From contig CAJUGZ010000239.1 in assembly GCA_910585855.1 (NCBI GenBank), forward strand, positions 1 to 6,686: a stretch of DNA of 6,686 nucleotides, read 5' to 3'. The notes beneath the pieces were generated by a model. The model ran no database searches. It was not told where the DNA came from and was given only the letters and a program-made list of their open reading frames with translations. Positions 5,112 to 6,686 of this stretch are shown in pieces; position 1 is the first letter of the stretch; each line of letters begins with the position of its first letter. This stretch comes from an uncultured Lachnospiraceae bacterium. GTDB taxonomy: Bacteria; Bacillota_A; Clostridia; Lachnospirales; Lachnospiraceae. Position numbers and translations under genes: made by a program.

Positions 5112-6263
5112 TTAGGGAATATACCGTTTTACTGCATCACTGACGATTTGAGCGACACGGGGGTCAAATGCCTGCGGCAGAATATGTTCATCATTTAATT
5201 CTTGATCCGGAACAAGACTTGCGATTGCCTCTGCTGCTGCCAATTTCATTTCTTCTGTAATCTGCGATGCTCTTTTTTCTAATGCACCTTTAAAAATTCC
5301 CGGAAAAGCAACCACATTGTTGACTTGATTTGGAAAATCGGAACGTCCTGTACCAACGATTCTTGCGCCTGCTGCCTTTGCTTCATCCGGCATAATTTCC
5401 GGTACAGGATTTGCCATAGCAAATAAAATAGCATCCTGATTCATAGAAGCTACCATTTCCTTTGTTACGATATTTGGAGCAGATACACCGATAAAGATAT
5501 CTGCACCTTTTAGAGCATCTGCTAAAGAACCTGTTTTTTCTTCTAAATTGGTAACGGTTACCATTTGCTTTTGCATCCAGTTCAGATTTTCGGTTGTTTT
5601 AGATAAAATACCGGATTTATCGCACATTGTAATAGACGGAAAGCCATAAGTAAGCAGTAACTTTGTAATGGCAATACCAGCAGAACCAGCACCATTTACT
5701 ACGATGCGGCAGTCTTCTTTTTTCTTTTTTACCACTTTTAAAGCGTTGATAATGCCTGCAAGGACAACAATGGCTGTTCCATGCTGATCGTCGTGAAAGA
5801 CCGGAATGGTAAGCAGTTTTTTTAGACGTTCTTCAATTTCAAAGCAGCGGGGAGCGGAAATATCTTCTAGATTGATGCCGCCAAATGCCGGGGCGATATG
5901 GACAATAGTTTGAATGATTTCTTCGGTGTCCTGTGTATCTAGGCAGATTGGGAAGGCATTGACTCCGCCAAATTCTTTAAATAGTGCGGCTTTTCCTTCC
6001 ATTACCGGCATAGCGGCATACGCACCGATATTGCCTAGACCTAAAACGGCGCTGCCATCGGAAATGACAGCTATGGTATTGGATTTGATTGTGTATTTAT
6101 AGGCAGCTTCTTTATCTTTGGCGATGATTTTACATGGCTCTGCTACTCCCGGAGTATAGGCTAATGCCAAATCCTCTCTGGTTTTTATTTCACATTTTGA
6201 TATGGTTTCGATTTTGCCGTTCCATTTTTCATGTAGGGTAAGGGCTTTTTCGCTTGTAGTCAT
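5112..6263 (-). CDS. Malic enzyme (malate dehydrogenase, oxaloacetate-decarboxylating)
   Basis: This cytosolic enzyme oxidatively decarboxylates malate to pyruvate and CO2 with reduction of NAD or NADP. The 383 residues match the short bacterial type without the phosphotransacetylase-like extension. The N-terminal malic domain shows YTPGVAEPC (36-44), SDGSAVLGLGNIG (68-80), EGKAALFK with the likely catalytic Lys91, the metal-site segment FGGINLEDISAP (127-138; Glu133, Asp134) and FHDDQHGTA (156-164; Asp158/Asp159). The NAD-binding domain shows GAGSAGIA (191-198), ANPVPEI (284-290) and SDFPNQVNNVVAFPGIFKGAL (308-328). Cofactor preference cannot be decided from this. The ATG at 6263 has AAGGAGAA seven or so nt upstream. 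It is the first gene of the operon and is followed after 1 nt by the radical SAM gene. All key residues are present. Confidence 0.95.
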   Translation of the reverse strand: MTTSEKALTLHEKWNGKIETISKCEIKTREDLALAYTPGVAEPCKIIAKDKEAAYKYTIKSNTIAVISDGSAVLGLGNIGAYAAMPVMEGKAALFKEFGGVNAFPICLDTQDTEEIIQTIVHIAPAFGGINLEDISAPRCFEIEERLKKLLTIPVFHDDQHGTAIVVLAGIINALKVVKKKKEDCRIVVNGAGSAGIAITKLLLTYGFPSITMCDKSGILSKTTENLNWMQKQMVTVTNLEEKTGSLADALKGADIFIGVSAPNIVTKEMVASMNQDAILFAMANPVPEIMPDEAKAAGARIVGTGRSDFPNQVNNVVAFPGIFKGALEKRASQITEEMKLAAAEAIASLVPDQELNDEHILPQAFDPRVAQIVSDAVKRYIP

Positions 6264-6293
6264 TTGAATTCTCCTTTTTTATTTGATTGGTAG

Positions 6294-6308
6294 GGAAATA
6301 AAATTTCC
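6294..6308. promoter_or_regulatory. 15-bp palindrome in malic enzyme leader (possible operator)
   Basis: GGAAATAAAATTTCC is a perfect inverted repeat with 6-bp arms and a 3-nt centre. It lies just downstream of the predicted transcription start and upstream of the ribosome binding site, where a repressor could block transcription. No regulator family is recognised from the sequence. Confidence 0.35.
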
Positions 6309-6320
6309 GCATTGGTTTTT

Positions 6321-6350
6321 ATTTTAGCATAGAAAAAGAGGGTAGATCAA
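6321..6350 (-). promoter_or_regulatory. Sigma-A promoter of malic enzyme operon
   Basis: On the minus strand a -35 box TTGATC (6345-6350) and -10 box TAAAAT (6321-6326) are 18 bp apart. TGC directly before the -10 gives an extended -10 (TGN) element. The predicted start near 6313 leaves a 5' leader of about 50 nt. Confidence 0.65.
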
Positions 6351-6491
6351 TAGATTTTCTGAATTAATTATAGAAAATATGTTGGGGTTGGAGGAATGTT
6401 AAATTTGGGGGACGATAAACTGGAAGTTAAAAGTAATGTTTCACCGGACGCCAGATTCGAAAACAATGGGCAACCTGCTGTTCCGGTTTCC

Positions 6492-6530
6492 AAAAAGCAA
6501 GAAGTTCTAAGACTTCTGCTTTTTCCTTTT
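6492..6530 (+). terminator. Strong intrinsic terminator
   Basis: AAAAAGCA and GAAGT (6492-6499, 6501-6505) pair with ACTTC and TGCTTTTT (6512-6516, 6517-6524), with one bulged A and the 6-nt loop TCTAAG, followed by a T-rich run. It must end a plus-strand transcript starting upstream, between the divergent malic enzyme promoter and here, since no gene lies in between. On the minus strand the run after the stem (TTTTTGG) is shorter. Confidence 0.75.
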
Positions 6531-6604
6531 CTCAACCAGACAGACCGGGGCGCAATTCGCCCTCATGACAGCCGAAACGGAATGGATGTAAGGAAGGATG
6601 TTAT

Positions 6605-6627
6605 CAGCCGTAAGACAGCTTCTTTTT
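6605..6627 (+). terminator. Weak terminator-like hairpin
   Basis: AGCCGT/ACAGCT with loop AAG (from about 6606) has one internal mismatch and is followed by TCTTTTTT. Alone it would be a poor terminator; it may be part of a regulated leader. Confidence 0.35.
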
Positions 6628-6635
6628 TATTATAC

Positions 6636-6659
6636 GGGCTAAACACGCCCCTTTTTTTT
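6636..6659 (+). terminator. Short GC hairpin followed by T8
   Basis: GGGC/GCCC (6636-6639/6647-6650) with a 7-nt loop is followed by CTTTTTTTT. The stem is short but all G-C, and the T-run is long. It is the third terminator-like signal in about 160 nt. Confidence 0.45.
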
Positions 6660-6686
6660 CACACCCTGCATGGAAGCAGGATGTGA
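6660..6686. repeat. Perfectly folding hairpin at window end
   Basis: TCACACCCTGC (6660-6670) pairs with GCAGGATGTGA (6676-6686?), with one wobble or mismatch at the C-A position on opposite strands and a 5-6 nt loop TGGAA-like. It abuts the preceding T8 run and is cut by the window end, so whether a T-run or gene follows is unknown. Confidence 0.5.

Larger units (their letters stand above)
6351..6686. other. Gene-free region with serial hairpins (candidate small RNA or leader)
   Basis: One frame stays open from 6396 to the window end, but it reads through a strong terminator, its GGAGG lies only 1 nt before the ATG and its product resembles no family, so I do not call it. A 24-codon frame (6436-6510) ends inside the terminator loop and has only a weak GGAAG site. 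The region contains stems AAACTGG/CCGGTTT (6418-6424 with about 6483-6489), ACCGGA/TCCGGT (6443-6448/6482-6487), a terminator (6492-6530), GGGCG/CGCCC around CAATT (about 6548-6562), two weaker terminator-like hairpins, and a final stem at 6660-6686. No known riboswitch, T-box, tmRNA, SRP RNA or RNase P signature was recognised. Confidence 0.5.

Noticed and set aside
6436..6510. 24-codon frame starting MFHRTPDSK
   Set aside because: It has only a weak GGAAG site, ends in the terminator loop and shows no recognisable peptide family; kept only as a note.
6396..6686. 96-codon open frame running to the window end
   Set aside because: It passes through a strong intrinsic terminator and several hairpins, its GGAGG is only 1 nt from the ATG and the product matches nothing known; an open frame by chance is more likely.

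Overview
The window looks like chromosome of a low-GC, spore-forming anaerobic Firmicute, most likely a Clostridia/Lachnospiraceae-type organism. The evidence is AT-rich DNA, strong Shine-Dalgarno sites, a dipicolinate synthase pair (dpaA-dpaB, a spore-specific pathway), a DUF4364 winged-helix protein (a family typical of Clostridia) and a tRNA gene without encoded CCA. Species cannot be named from the sequence alone.

Layout. Positions 93-264 hold a complete tRNA-Asn(GTT) unit with a near-consensus sigma-A promoter and a strong intrinsic terminator. Positions 265-794 carry no convincing gene but contain a run of hairpins, one resembling the end of an IS200/IS605-type element. Positions 795-1625 encode an AraC-family regulator with no obvious target beside it. 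Positions 1626-2217 hold the most unusual structure: two copies, in opposite orientation, of a roughly 145-bp GC-rich foldable element. The core is identical between copies, whereas the outer stem and an inner hairpin differ in sequence but keep their pairing, which is the pattern of compensatory change. One copy is flanked by an extra AT-rich inverted repeat and the other by three 15-bp tandem repeats.

Positions 2218-3616 encode DpaA and DpaB, the two subunits that make dipicolinic acid for the spore core, behind a sigma-K-like mother-cell promoter. A bidirectional terminator at 3633-3677 separates them from a convergent minus-strand operon (6263 down to 3676): a short malic enzyme, a YtqA/TIGR01212-family radical SAM protein, and a DUF4364 winged-helix protein. 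These three genes are packed with a 1-nt gap and a 26-nt overlap, so they are probably co-transcribed and translationally coupled. A sigma-A-type promoter and a 15-bp palindrome lie upstream of the malic enzyme.

Positions 6351-6686 have no supported gene. They carry one strong and two weaker terminator-like hairpins and further stems, consistent with a small RNA and/or a regulated leader for a gene beyond the window. The best candidates for something undescribed are the inverted pair of covarying elements and this terminal hairpin-rich region.
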